64,000 bases of DNA, from positions 186,001 through 250,000 of the forward strand of contig NZ_JIAV01000021.1 of assembly GCF_000620645.1 (NCBI RefSeq). The letters run 5' to 3'. Shown one piece after another: positions 1 to 10,073 of this stretch; within the stretch, counting starts at the first letter, position 1, and each line of letters starts with the position of its first letter. Under the pieces are notes generated by a model. It saw only the letters and a program-made list of their open reading frames with translations. It made no database searches and was not told the DNA's origin. Position numbers and translations under genes: made by a program. This DNA is from Nocardioides sp. URHA0032 (GTDB lineage Bacteria > Actinomycetota > Actinomycetes > Propionibacteriales > Nocardioidaceae).

Positions 1-173
1 TCGGCGGCCCGCTGCGGGTCGGTGCAGGCGGCGACCTCCTGCAGGAGGGCCCGGGTCTGCTCGGCACGCTCGGCGCGTGTCAGCCCGCAGTCGGAGGAGG
101 TGGCGGCGGAGGTCGAGAGGGCCGGAACGGCGGGGGTGCTGGGGGACGAGCTGAGTGACGAGCTGAGTGACAT
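1..173 (-). CDS. RNA polymerase sigma factor, SigB/SigF type (N-terminal fragment)
   Basis: Partial gene running off the left edge; the visible 57 residues start at the ATG at 173. After a Ser/Thr/Pro-rich leader of about 28 residues comes an Arg/Glu/Thr/Leu-rich helix (LTRAERAEQTRALLQEVAA) that resembles the start of region 1.2/2 in actinobacterial stress sigma factors of the SigB/SigF group. No catalytic or DNA-binding region is visible. The context is supportive: it is divergent from an operon with a SpoIIE-type phosphatase/STAS protein, and a GTTT-N15-GGGTAC promoter, the class recognised by this sigma group, points into it. That suggests autoregulation. The family call rests on a short N-terminus plus context, so an unrelated sigma-70 member is possible. 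Confidence 0.6.
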   Translation of the reverse strand, partial: MSLSSSLSSSPSTPAVPALSTSAATSSDCGLTRAERAEQTRALLQEVAACTDPQRAA

Positions 174-302
174 GGTGGCGACTCCATCGCGAGAGTGATG
201 GTGTGCCCTGCCGTCTGCTCCAGCAAGGAGGTTCGTCCGTCTCTGGTGAGGCTACGTCGCGCCTGGTGGGACCGGGGTCCGCGAGTGGGCGACAGGGGTC
301 CC

Positions 303-327
303 GTACCCCGCCGTGGCCCGCCGAAAC
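303..327 (-). promoter_or_regulatory. SigB/SigF-type promoter toward the sigma factor gene
   Basis: On the minus strand GTTT (327-324) and GGGTAC (308-303) are separated by exactly 15 bases. Predicted start of transcription is near 296, giving a leader of about 120 bases before the sigma gene. It is the mirror image of the plus-strand promoter at 329-353. Confidence 0.75.
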
Positions 328-328
328 C

Positions 329-353
329 GTTTCCGCCCACGGACCTCGGGTAC
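329..353 (+). promoter_or_regulatory. SigB/SigF-type promoter toward the alcohol dehydrogenase operon
   Basis: GTTT (329-332), 15 bases, GGGTAC (348-353), about 40 bases before the dehydrogenase start. The two -35 tetramers of the divergent pair are separated by a single base (328), so the whole 51-base region is a symmetric divergent promoter. Confidence 0.75.
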
Positions 354-393
354 CTCCGCCGCACACCAGACCCACCCGCTCAGGAGGCAGCTC

Positions 394-1575
394 GTGAAGG
401 CAGTGACGTGGCAGGGCCGGCAGGACATGCGCGTGGAGGAGGTCCCGGACCCGACCATCCAGGACCCGACCGACGCGATCGTGCGGATCACGACGACGGG
501 CCTGTGTGGGTCGGACCTGCACCTCTACGATCCCCTGACGCCGTTCATGACGCCCGGCGACGTCGTCGGGCACGAGCCGATGGGCATCGTGGAGGCGGTC
601 GGCTCCGGCGTGCAGCACCTCCACGTCGGCGACCGGGTGGTGGTGCCCTTCAACGTCTCCTGCGGCTCCTGCTGGATGTGCGAGCGCAAGCTCTACAGCC
701 AGTGCGAGACGACGCAGAACAGGGAGCACGGCACCGGCGCGAGCCTGTTCGGGTACAGCAAGCTCTACGGCCAGGTGCCGGGCGGGCAGGCGGAGCTGTT
801 GCGGGTGCCGTTCGCCGACTTCCTGCCGGTCCGGGTCCCCGAGGGCCCCTCCGACGACCGGTTCGTCTACCTCTCCGACGTGCTGCCGACCGCCTGGCAG
901 GGCGTCCAGTACGCCGACGTGCCCGAGGGCGGCACGCTCCTGGTGCTCGGTGCCGGCCCGATCGGCGACATGGCGGCGCGGATCGCGCTGCACCGCGGGC
1001 ACCGGGTGATCGTGGTCGACCAGGTGCCCGAGCGCCTGCAACGGGTGGCCGAGCGTGGCGCGGAGGTCATCGACATGAGCGAGGTCGACGACGTCGCGGA
1101 GCGGGTCCGGGAGCTCACCGGCGGCCGGGGGGCCGACAGCGTCGTCGACGCGGTCGGCATGGAGGCGCACGGATCACCCGTGGCGGAGACGGCGCAGAAG
1201 GCGCTCCGTCTGCTCCCCAAGAAGGTGCAGGGTGCGGTCATGACCAACGCCGGCGTGGACCGGCTCGCCGCCCTCTACACCGCGATCGAGGCCGTACGCC
1301 GCGGCGGCACGATCTCCATCTCCGGCGTGTACGGCGGCGCCGCCGACCCGCTGCCGCTCCTGCAGCTCTTCGACAAGCAGGTGCAGGTGCGGATGGGGCA
1401 GGCCAACGTGCGGGCGTGGACCGACGACATCCTCGAGCTGCTCGGGCGGGACGAGGACGTGCTCGGCGTCGAGTCGTTCGCCACCCACCGGCTGCCGCTC
1501 GCCGAGGCACCAGAGGCGTATGCCACGTTCGGGGACAAGAAGGACGGCATGATCAAGGTGCTGTTCACGCCCTGA
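394..1575 (+). CDS. Zinc-dependent alcohol/formaldehyde dehydrogenase family protein (MDR superfamily)
   Basis: 393 residues from the GTG at 394, which has AGGAGG six bases upstream. Medium-chain dehydrogenase fold. The catalytic zinc site is GLCGSDLH (Cys38, His43) with GHE at 59-61. The structural zinc lobe has Cys90, Cys93, Cys96 and Cys104. A Rossmann turn VLGAGPIG follows near residue 190. The family oxidises alcohols or thiol-bound formaldehyde with NAD(P); the closest family resemblance is to glutathione-independent or mycothiol-type formaldehyde dehydrogenases, but the substrate cannot be read from the sequence. It is first in an apparent operon with the phosphatase gene 25 bases downstream and is preceded by a SigB/SigF-type promoter, so general-stress expression is likely. 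Confidence 0.85.
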   Translation: MKAVTWQGRQDMRVEEVPDPTIQDPTDAIVRITTTGLCGSDLHLYDPLTPFMTPGDVVGHEPMGIVEAVGSGVQHLHVGDRVVVPFNVSCGSCWMCERKLYSQCETTQNREHGTGASLFGYSKLYGQVPGGQAELLRVPFADFLPVRVPEGPSDDRFVYLSDVLPTAWQGVQYADVPEGGTLLVLGAGPIGDMAARIALHRGHRVIVVDQVPERLQRVAERGAEVIDMSEVDDVAERVRELTGGRGADSVVDAVGMEAHGSPVAETAQKALRLLPKKVQGAVMTNAGVDRLAALYTAIEAVRRGGTISISGVYGGAADPLPLLQLFDKQVQVRMGQANVRAWTDDILELLGRDEDVLGVESFATHRLPLAEAPEAYATFGDKKDGMIKVLFTP

Positions 1576-1600
1576 CCGACCTGGCCGACGTCTCGATGAG

Positions 1601-3031
1601 GTGATCGAGGTGCCCGAGCACCTGCAGGACGCGCTGCTCCCTGCCGGGGTGCCGGTCACCCAGCGTGCCGAGACCGCGGCCCTCTACCTGGTGGCCGGGG
1701 ACAGTGCCGGTGGCGACTGGTTCGACGCGTTCGTGCTCGACGACGGGCGCCTCGTCGTCGCCGTCGGGGACGTCGTCGGTCGCGGCGTCGACGCCGCGGT
1801 GGCGATGGCGGGCCTGCGGGTCCTGTTCGAGGAGTCGATGCGCGAGCACGGCGACGTGGTGCTCGCGCTCGAGGCGCTCGACCGGCGCGCGGGCCGGCTG
1901 TCGGAGGCGAGCGCGGCCACGATGTGCGTCTGCGTCCTCATCCCGACGTCCGGTGAGCTGGTGTACTGCACGGCGGGGCACCCGGCGCCGGTCGTGGTCA
2001 GTGACGGCAAGGCGTCGTACCTCGCCGGCACCGGGTGCGGCCCGCTGCGGTCGGGGCGGGGCTTCCGGGTCACGTCGCGCCGGCTGGCGACCGGGGACGT
2101 GCTGTTCCTGTACTCCGACGGACTGCTCGAGCGAGCCGGGCGCGCACCCGCCGAGGGCGCGGCCGAGGTGTTGCGGGCCGTCGAGGACGCCGCCGCGCAG
2201 AGCGAGGTGATGGACTCCCACGAGCCGGCGGTCGAGCGGGCCTGCCGGCGGACCGTGGAGTCGCTGACCGGCAGCACCGGGTACGCCGACGACGTGGCGG
2301 TGCTGGCGCTCCAGCCGGTCCCTCCGCTCCCGGACCTGGTGCTGGCCCTGCCCGCGGTCGCGGACACGGTGCGGGTGGCCCGGATCGAGCTCGACGACTG
2401 GTTGGAGGCGGCGCGGGTCGGCGAGCTCGACCGGATGGCGCTGCTGCACGCGGTCGGGGAGCTCGTCAGCAACGCCGTGGAGCACGCCTACCCGGATCCG
2501 GGACGCGGCCACGAGGTCCGGCTCCGCGTCGCGCTCGGGACCGACGGCCTCGTGCACGTCGAGGTCGCCGACGACGGCAGATGGCAGGACCGCCGGACGT
2601 CCTCGCGAGGGCGGGGTCTCGCCATGGCGAGGGGGTTGCTCGACGCGCTCCGGATCGAGCGCGGGGACGCGGGTTCCCGGGCGGTCGGCAGGCACCGGGT
2701 CGGCCGCCCGGCCGTGCTGCTGCGCTCCTCGGCGCCCAGTAGGACCGACGGCGTGCAGCCGTTCGCGATCGAGGACACGGACGGCCTGCTGCGGCTGGGC
2801 GGGACGATCGACCTCCGGGGCGCCGAGCAGCTGCGGCACATGCTGGACCGCGTCACCGCCGCCGGAACCCGGCCCGTCAGCCTCGACCTCACCGCGGTGG
2901 ACCTGCTCACGAGCGCGGCGGTGCAGGTCCTCTTCGATGCCCGGGCGGCCGGTCCGGTCGAGCTGCTCGCCCCGGTCGGGTCGCCGGCCCGGCACGTCCT
3001 CGATGTGGTCGGGCTGTCCTACGAGTCGTGA
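1601..3031 (+). CDS. SpoIIE-type PP2C phosphatase fused to HATPase and STAS domains
   Basis: 476 residues from a GTG start. Residues about 25-235 are a SpoIIE/RsbU-type PP2C phosphatase with AGDSAGGDWFDAF, GDVVGRG, CTAGHPAP and LYSDGLLE. Residues about 240-370 form an RsbW-like anti-sigma-kinase ATPase with N box ELVSNAVEHAY, VEVADDG and RGRGLAMA. The C-terminal 95 residues are a STAS (anti-anti-sigma) domain with a Thr-Ser pair in LDLTAVDLLTSAAV at the usual phosphorylation position. Phosphatase, kinase and antagonist of a partner-switching pathway are thus in one polypeptide. Being two genes from a SigB/SigF-type sigma gene, it probably controls that factor. Cytoplasmic; no sensor or membrane segment is seen. 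Confidence 0.85.
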   Translation: MIEVPEHLQDALLPAGVPVTQRAETAALYLVAGDSAGGDWFDAFVLDDGRLVVAVGDVVGRGVDAAVAMAGLRVLFEESMREHGDVVLALEALDRRAGRLSEASAATMCVCVLIPTSGELVYCTAGHPAPVVVSDGKASYLAGTGCGPLRSGRGFRVTSRRLATGDVLFLYSDGLLERAGRAPAEGAAEVLRAVEDAAAQSEVMDSHEPAVERACRRTVESLTGSTGYADDVAVLALQPVPPLPDLVLALPAVADTVRVARIELDDWLEAARVGELDRMALLHAVGELVSNAVEHAYPDPGRGHEVRLRVALGTDGLVHVEVADDGRWQDRRTSSRGRGLAMARGLLDALRIERGDAGSRAVGRHRVGRPAVLLRSSAPSRTDGVQPFAIEDTDGLLRLGGTIDLRGAEQLRHMLDRVTAAGTRPVSLDLTAVDLLTSAAVQVLFDARAAGPVELLAPVGSPARHVLDVVGLSYES

Positions 3032-3054
3032 AACTCGGCTATGGTGGCCGGGTC

Positions 3055-3111
3055 ATGTTGCGCAGCCTCCTCCTTCGCTGCCGCAGCGAGGTCAGCCGCC
3101 CCAGCTGGTAG
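3055..3111 (+). CDS. leuA leader peptide with consecutive leucine codons
   Basis: Eighteen-residue ORF MLRSLLLRCRSEVSRPSW, too short for normal gene calling, 76 bases before leuA. It begins with four Leu codons in its first seven, three of them consecutive (ctc ctc ctt), then Arg-rich codons. Its coding sequence overlaps a pairing segment of the attenuator described at 3075-3137. This is the arrangement known for actinobacterial leuA leaders, where ribosome stalling at Leu codons controls the operon. Confidence 0.7.
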   Translation: MLRSLLLRCRSEVSRPSW

Positions 3112-3137
3112 GGCAGAGCCGGACCCCCTCGCTGCGG
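3075..3137 (+). promoter_or_regulatory. leuA attenuator with mutually exclusive hairpins
   Basis: An 11-base segment inside the leader ORF (3081-3091, ccgcagcgagg) is exactly complementary to 3127-3137. A competing hairpin forms from 3075-3079 and 3085-3089 (tcgct/agcga). A ribosome stalled at the leucine codons (3067-3075) would cover the competitor and alter the long-range pairing. This matches the logic of leucine leaders upstream of leuA in Actinobacteria; whether it acts on transcription or translation cannot be told. Confidence 0.6.
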
Positions 3138-3142
3138 AGTGA

Positions 3143-4903
<1,761 letters not shown>

Positions 4904-4918
4904 GCGGGGACCTCTGGC

Positions 4919-7666
4919 TCACCGCGCTATCGGGAACCTGATCGTGAAGGTGGTGCCCTCGAGGTGGGCGGAGCGCACGTCTATCCGCCCCCCGTGGGCC
5001 GCCACGACCGCGTTCACGATCGAGAGGCCGAGGCCGGTGCCCTGGATGGCGCGTTCCTGAGCGGTCGTGGACCGGAAGAACCGCTGGAACAGCCGCTCCT
5101 GCTCCGCCACCGGGATGCCGATGCCGGTGTCGGTGACCGTGAGCCGGGCTTCGCCGTCGCGGGCCTCCACCGCGACCTCGATGCGGCCGCCGTCCTCGGT
5201 GAACTTGATCGCGTTGCTGAGCAGGTTCGTCAGCGCCCGCTCGAGCTGCACCTGGTCGCCCACCACCGGCACCGGCCCTTCCGGGGTCGCGACCTCCAGG
5301 GTCAGGTCGCGTCCGCTGAGCTGCGCGCGTACGGCGTCCTCGGCCCCCGCCACGATGGAGGCCAGGTCGAACGCGCCCCGCTCCCAGCGCGTGGCGCCTG
5401 AGTCGAGGCCGCTGAGCGTGAGCAGGTCGTCGCACAGCATGATCAGCCGCCGGCCGTTGCGGGCGATGCTCTCCAGCAGCGGCCGCTGCTCCTCGGCCGG
5501 GGCGACCAGCGACCCGTCCTCGAGGATCTCGGTGTAGCCCACGATGCTGGTCACCGGCGTGCGGAGCTCGTGGCTCACGGTCGAGACGAAGTCGTTCTTC
5601 GCCGTGTCCAGCTCGCGCATCCGCTGGACGGCGTGCCGCTCCTTGTCCAGCGCCGCGATCAGCATCTCCTGGCTGGCCCGCGCCTCGGTGACGTCCCGGC
5701 CCACGCAGAGGTACCCGATCCGTGCCGCGATCCGGTCGGCAGCGATGCTCAGCGTCATCGAGACGGTGTGTCGTCGCCCGTCCGCGCCGATCCAGGTCCA
5801 GTCGCGCGCGGCGGTCTCCCCGCCGCCGCCGATGGCCGCGACCAGCCGGCCGAAGGCGTCCTCGCCCGTGGCGCCCCCCGAGCGCTCGGCGAGCTCGTCG
5901 GGGTCGAGCAGGTCGACGAACGGCGTGCCGACGGTGTCCTGGGCGTCGTAGCCGAGCAGGTTCACGGCGCCGGCGTTGAACAGCGTGATCAGGCCGTGCG
6001 GGTCGATGCCGATCAGCGCGGTGGTGATCGCCGCCTCGAGGAGGTGGCGGTTCAGGCCCGCGGCCGTGCGCTCGGCCGTCATGTCGGTGCCGGTGAGCAC
6101 CACGTGCGTGGGCCGGTCCCGCTCGTCCCGCACGTAGCTGGTGTTCCAGAGCACCCGGCGGCGCTCACCGGTCTTCGTCACGACATCGGTCTCGCGGCTC
6201 ACCTGGGCCTCGACGGTCTCGGGCAGGCCGGCCGGGTAGCCCTCGGAGCCGGGGGGAGCGAACGGCACGTCCCAGATCTCCACCTCGACGAGCTCGTCCT
6301 CATCGAACCCGGTCAGCGCGGTGGTGGCCCCGTTGACGCGCACGACCTCGCCGTACAGGTCGGTGACCAGGATCAGCGCCGCCGTCGTCTCCAGGGTCGC
6401 GCTGGTGAGCTTCTCGGCGGCCTCGATCTGACGGCGGGCGTCGTACTCCGTGGTGACGTCGAGCAGCTGCGCGGCGAACGTCGGCGTCGGGTCGGTTCCG
6501 AGCAGCGAGATGAGGACGTCGACGCGGGCGGCCGGCCGGTCGCGGAGGTGGGTCTGGCCACGCCAGCCGTCGAGGTTGCCGGCCAGCATCCGCGCCGCGA
6601 CGAGCTCGAGCGGCTCGCTGGTCGTGAGCACCTCGTCGAGCTGCCGGCCCAGGACGCCCGCCGGGCCGCCCAGGAGGCGGGCGGCGGCGTCGTTCATGTC
6701 GACGATCTCGAACAGGCGGGAGCCGCTGCGCATCAGCACCATGCCGACCACCGACTCGGTGAAGTTCCGGCGGAACAGCTGCTCGCTGCTGCGTCGTTGG
6801 GCGACACCGATGGCGAGCGGCAGCGTCATCAGGACCGAGACCACGACGTACGCCTGCACGATCGCGCCCATCCCGAACGCGCTGAGCTCCCCGCGGCGGT
6901 TGTCGAACGCGAAGGTGCCGTAGCCGCGTGAGCTCAGGACCGTGATCGCGACCGCGAAGCCGAACAGCTCCCACGCGACGAGGCGCACGTCGAACCGCAG
7001 CGCGGCCCAGATCAGCAGCGGCAGCGGCACGAACTCCAGGCTCAACGTCTGGTCGGGGGCGAAGACCAGGACGGTCACGGCGGCCAGCACTGCTACCTGG
7101 AGCGGCAGCTCCCAGGTGAACCGTCGCGACCGGCGTGCGGCGGGCGCCATCACCAGCGGCAGGATCACGAGCACCGAGGCGGTGTGCGATGCGAAGACCG
7201 CCCGCCAGGTGAGCGCGAAGGTCCCGTCCCCGAGGACCTCGACGGCCCCGGCGGCGATGGTCGCGATGGTGAGGCCGCCGAGGACCGCCGCCACGAGGAG
7301 GCCGACCAGCTGATCGACCGTGGACAGCTCGGGCAGCGTGGTCCGACCGCCGCGGCGCAGGAACGACGCGACCACGACCGCCTCCGCGGCGTTCGCGACC
7401 GCGTAGCAGCAGGAGAGGTCGAGCGGCCGGTCGCCGATGATGTTCGCGGCCACGGACACGGCGGCGATGGCGGGCACGAGCGACCACCACCAGGAGCGGG
7501 GGGCCAGGCCGAGCAGGATCACGGCGAGCCCGGCCGCCGGCCACCACGACGCTGCCGGGGAGCCGTCGGGCGCGAGGTCGACCGCCGCGACGCCGGCGAC
7601 GAGGACGGCGACGAGGAGCAGCCCTGCCGCGGTCCGGCTCAGCTGGCCGCGACCCGAGTTCGACAT
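4919..7666 (-). CDS. MASE1/PAS sensor histidine kinase
   Basis: 915 residues from the ATG at 7666. An in-frame GTG at 7672 is an alternative, but the ATG fits the leaderless promoter. Residues 1-290 carry eight or so hydrophobic segments and look like a MASE1 integral membrane sensor. Three PAS-like modules follow (about 300-415, 425-540, 545-670), with GYDAQDTVGTPF and VGRDVTEARASQE as PAS/PAC edges. HisKA contains HELRTPVTSIVGY with the phospho-acceptor His near 698. HATPase motifs are NLLSNAIKFT, VTDTGIGIP and GTGLGLSIV. No response regulator gene is adjacent, so the partner is encoded elsewhere. It converges with leuA and diverges from a hydrolase gene through a shared palindromic promoter. 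Confidence 0.85.
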   Translation of the reverse strand: MSNSGRGQLSRTAAGLLLVAVLVAGVAAVDLAPDGSPAASWWPAAGLAVILLGLAPRSWWWSLVPAIAAVSVAANIIGDRPLDLSCCYAVANAAEAVVVASFLRRGGRTTLPELSTVDQLVGLLVAAVLGGLTIATIAAGAVEVLGDGTFALTWRAVFASHTASVLVILPLVMAPAARRSRRFTWELPLQVAVLAAVTVLVFAPDQTLSLEFVPLPLLIWAALRFDVRLVAWELFGFAVAITVLSSRGYGTFAFDNRRGELSAFGMGAIVQAYVVVSVLMTLPLAIGVAQRRSSEQLFRRNFTESVVGMVLMRSGSRLFEIVDMNDAAARLLGGPAGVLGRQLDEVLTTSEPLELVAARMLAGNLDGWRGQTHLRDRPAARVDVLISLLGTDPTPTFAAQLLDVTTEYDARRQIEAAEKLTSATLETTAALILVTDLYGEVVRVNGATTALTGFDEDELVEVEIWDVPFAPPGSEGYPAGLPETVEAQVSRETDVVTKTGERRRVLWNTSYVRDERDRPTHVVLTGTDMTAERTAAGLNRHLLEAAITTALIGIDPHGLITLFNAGAVNLLGYDAQDTVGTPFVDLLDPDELAERSGGATGEDAFGRLVAAIGGGGETAARDWTWIGADGRRHTVSMTLSIAADRIAARIGYLCVGRDVTEARASQEMLIAALDKERHAVQRMRELDTAKNDFVSTVSHELRTPVTSIVGYTEILEDGSLVAPAEEQRPLLESIARNGRRLIMLCDDLLTLSGLDSGATRWERGAFDLASIVAGAEDAVRAQLSGRDLTLEVATPEGPVPVVGDQVQLERALTNLLSNAIKFTEDGGRIEVAVEARDGEARLTVTDTGIGIPVAEQERLFQRFFRSTTAQERAIQGTGLGLSIVNAVVAAHGGRIDVRSAHLEGTTFTIRFPIAR

Positions 7667-7671
7667 GGGCA

Positions 7672-7683
7672 CACCCTAGGGTG
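7672..7683. promoter_or_regulatory. Palindromic bidirectional -10 region for two leaderless genes
   Basis: The perfect 12-base palindrome caccctagggtg presents TAGGGT on both strands. Plus: 7677-7682, seven bases before ATG 7690. Minus: 7678-7673, six bases before ATG 7666. Both spacings match leaderless actinobacterial promoters, so one symmetric -10 element probably serves both divergent genes. Confidence 0.6.
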
Positions 7684-7689
7684 GGAGGC

Positions 7690-8547
7690 ATGTTGGTGTC
7701 GGAGAGGATCGGCCAGTTCTTCGTCGAGTCGGACTCCGGCCGCGACCGGCTCGAGTACACCGAGTACGGATCGGGCGACGCGTGGGTCGTCCTGCTGCCC
7801 GCCGAGCTGGTGCCGCGGCGGATGCAGCAGCCGCTCGCGCACGCGCTCGCCGCAGAGGGCATGCACGTCGTCACCCTGGATCCGCTCGGCCACGGTCGCT
7901 CCGACCGGCCGGCCGACCCGCACGCCTACTCGGTCACGGAGTACGCCGAGCAGGTGGTCGCCCTCCTGGACCACCTCGGTGCGGCGCAGGCGGTCGTGGG
8001 CGGCACGTCCCTCGGCGCGAACGTCGCGCTCGAGACGGCCGTGATCGCCCCGGAGCGGGTGCGTGGCCTGGTGGTCGAGGCGCCGATCCTCGACAACGGC
8101 GTCGAGGCCGGGATCCTGGTGTTCGGCCCGTTGCTGCTCGCGGCCCGGTTCCTGCCGCACTCGGTGTCGCTGCTGCGCCGGCTGACCCGTCCGGTCCCGC
8201 GCGGCGTCGTCCCGTTCTGGGCCGGGGTGGCGCTGGACGCCTGCGACCAGCGGGCCGACGCGCTCGCGGCGCTGCTGCACGGGCTGTTCTTCGGTCGCGC
8301 CGCCCCGGCGTCGAAGGAGCGTCGCCGGATCTCGGTGCCGGCCCTGGTCGTCGGTCATCCGTTCGACCCGGTGCGTCCGCTGGGCGACGCGGTCACCCTC
8401 GCCGACGAGCTCCCGAAGGGCACGTTCGTGCGTGCGAGCTCGGCGCTCGAGTGGCGGTTGACGCCGGAGCGACTCGACCGCGCGGCGGTCGGCCTGGTCG
8501 CCGGCTGCTGGAAGACGCCGCGTCGCAGACGTCGTACCGGCGTCTGA
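7690..8547 (+). CDS. Alpha/beta hydrolase
   Basis: 285 residues from the ATG at 7690; a GTG at 7681 is in frame but lies inside the -10 element. Alpha/beta hydrolase fold with the nucleophile elbow GGTSLGAN (Ser near 105), the oxyanion-side turn LDPLGHGRSDRP near 57-68, and a C-terminal loop VVGHPFDPVRPLGD carrying a probable catalytic Asp. The usual His near the end is not obvious because the tail is Arg-rich. The substrate is unknown; related proteins include esterases and haloperoxidase-like enzymes. It is followed 17 bases later by recO and may be co-transcribed with it. Confidence 0.7.
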   Translation: MLVSERIGQFFVESDSGRDRLEYTEYGSGDAWVVLLPAELVPRRMQQPLAHALAAEGMHVVTLDPLGHGRSDRPADPHAYSVTEYAEQVVALLDHLGAAQAVVGGTSLGANVALETAVIAPERVRGLVVEAPILDNGVEAGILVFGPLLLAARFLPHSVSLLRRLTRPVPRGVVPFWAGVALDACDQRADALAALLHGLFFGRAAPASKERRRISVPALVVGHPFDPVRPLGDAVTLADELPKGTFVRASSALEWRLTPERLDRAAVGLVAGCWKTPRRRRRTGV

Positions 8548-8564
8548 CCGGGCAGAATGACGAG

Positions 8565-9290
8565 GTGCTCTACCGTGACGAGGCGATCGTGCTCCGCACC
8601 CACAAGCTGGGTGAGGCCGATCGCATCATCACGCTCCTGACCCGCCAGCACGGCCGGGTCCGGGCGGTCGCGAAGGGGGTGCGCCGGACCACGTCCCGGT
8701 TCGGCTCGCGGCTCGAGCCGTTCACGCACGTCGACCTCCAGCTCGCGGAGGGGCGCAACCTGGACACGATCACCCAGGCCGAGACGCTGACGCCGTTCTC
8801 GAAGGGCCTCGGGCTCGACTACGACCGCTACACCGCGGGCACCGTGATGCTGGAGACGGCCGACCGGCTGGTGTCGGAGGAGCGGGAGCCGTCGGTGCAG
8901 CAGTTCCTGCTGCTCGTCGGTGGGCTGCGGGCGATGGTGGCGGGGGAGCACGCCCCGGGCCAGGTGCTCGACTCCTACCTGTTGCGCTCGCTCGCCGTGG
9001 CCGGCTGGGCCCCCTCGTTCGACCACTGCGCCCGGTGTGGCACCGAGGGCCCACACCGCTGGTTCAACCCCTCGATGGGCGGCGTCGTCTGCGCCACCTG
9101 CCGGGTGCCCGGCTCGGCGAGTCCCTCCCCGGAGACGCTCGCGCTGCTCGGCGCCCTGCTGGCCGGCGACTGGGCGGTCGTCGACGTCGCACCGGCGCGG
9201 AACCTCAAGGAGGCGAGCGGCCTGGTCGCGGCGTTCCTCGCCTGGCACCTGGAACGGGCCCTGAAGTCCCTCGTGTACGTCGAGCGCTGA
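8565..9290 (+). CDS. recO: DNA repair protein RecO
   Basis: 241 residues from the GTG at 8565 (LYRDEAIVLRTHKLGEADRI is the typical N-terminus). The N-terminal OB-fold runs to about residue 80, followed by a helical domain with a CARC...CATC zinc-binding arrangement near 152-180. RecO anneals strands and helps load RecA with RecF/RecR in gap repair; cytoplasmic. Placement before uppS is the common actinobacterial order. Confidence 0.93.
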   Translation: MLYRDEAIVLRTHKLGEADRIITLLTRQHGRVRAVAKGVRRTTSRFGSRLEPFTHVDLQLAEGRNLDTITQAETLTPFSKGLGLDYDRYTAGTVMLETADRLVSEEREPSVQQFLLLVGGLRAMVAGEHAPGQVLDSYLLRSLAVAGWAPSFDHCARCGTEGPHRWFNPSMGGVVCATCRVPGSASPSPETLALLGALLAGDWAVVDVAPARNLKEASGLVAAFLAWHLERALKSLVYVER

Positions 9291-9302
9291 GAGGCTGCGA
9301 CC

Positions 9303-10073
9303 GTGAGACGTGCCGTACGACGACCGACCCCGCACCCCTCGGGCGCGCGGCCGCCGGCGATCCCGAAGGACCTCGTGCCACGGCACGTCGCGATCGTGAT
9401 GGACGGCAACGGGCGCTGGGCCAAGGAGCGCGGGCTGCCGCGCACCAAGGGCCACGAGCAGGGCGAGCACTCGCTGTTCGACGTCGTCGAGGGCGCCATC
9501 GAGATCGGCGTCAAGGCGATCTCCGCCTACGCGTTCTCGACCGAGAACTGGTCGCGCTCGCCCGACGAGGTCAAGTTCCTGATGGGCTTCAACCGGGACG
9601 TGATCCGGCGCCGCCGCGACGAGATGCACGAGCTCGGGGTCCGGGTCCGCTGGGCCGGCCGGGCGCCGCGGCTGTGGAGGTCGGTCATCCGGGAGCTCCA
9701 GGTCGCCGAAGAGCTCACCCGCGGGAACGACGTCCTCACGCTGACGATGTGCGTCAACTACGGCGGTCGCGCCGAGATCGCCGACACCGCACGGTCGATC
9801 GCGCGGGAGGTGGCCGCCGGCCGGCTCGACCCCGAGAAGGTCGACGAGAAGACGTTCGCCCGGCACCTCTACGTCCCCGAGGTCGCCGACGCCGACCTGG
9901 TCTGGCGGACGTCGGGGGAGCAGCGCCTCTCGAACTTCATGCTCTGGCAGGCGGCGTACTCCGAGCTGGTCTTCACCGACGTGCTCTGGCCGGACGTCGA
10001 CCGCCGGGACCTCTGGAACGCCGTCGAGCTCTACGCCCGCCGCGACCGGCGGTACGGCGGAGCAGATGGCTGA
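9303..10073 (+). CDS. uppS: Isoprenyl transferase (Z-polyprenyl diphosphate synthase)
   Basis: 256 residues from a GTG start. Cis-prenyltransferase that elongates short allylic diphosphates with isopentenyl diphosphate to make the lipid carrier for peptidoglycan and other wall polymers. Motif I is [10 protein letters not shown] with Asp34 and Gly35-Asn36; later family motifs are [18 protein letters not shown] and [15 protein letters not shown]. An N-terminal extension of about 25 basic/Pro-rich residues is typical of actinobacterial members. Chain length cannot be read from sequence. Its 3' end overlaps the next kinase gene by eight bases. Confidence 0.92.
   Translation: MRRAVRRPTPHPSGARPPAIPKDLVPRHVAIVMDGNGRWAKERGLPRTKGHEQGEHSLFDVVEGAIEIGVKAISAYAFSTENWSRSPDEVKFLMGFNRDVIRRRRDEMHELGVRVRWAGRAPRLWRSVIRELQVAEELTRGNDVLTLTMCVNYGGRAEIADTARSIAREVAAGRLDPEKVDEKTFARHLYVPEVADADLVWRTSGEQRLSNFMLWQAAYSELVFTDVLWPDVDRRDLWNAVELYARRDRRYGGADG

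Noticed and set aside
751..756. GGGTAC motifs inside coding regions (for example in the alcohol dehydrogenase, a histidine kinase and dgt)
   Set aside because: They lie within well-supported genes, encode common Gly-Tyr pairs, and have no downstream start in the right place.
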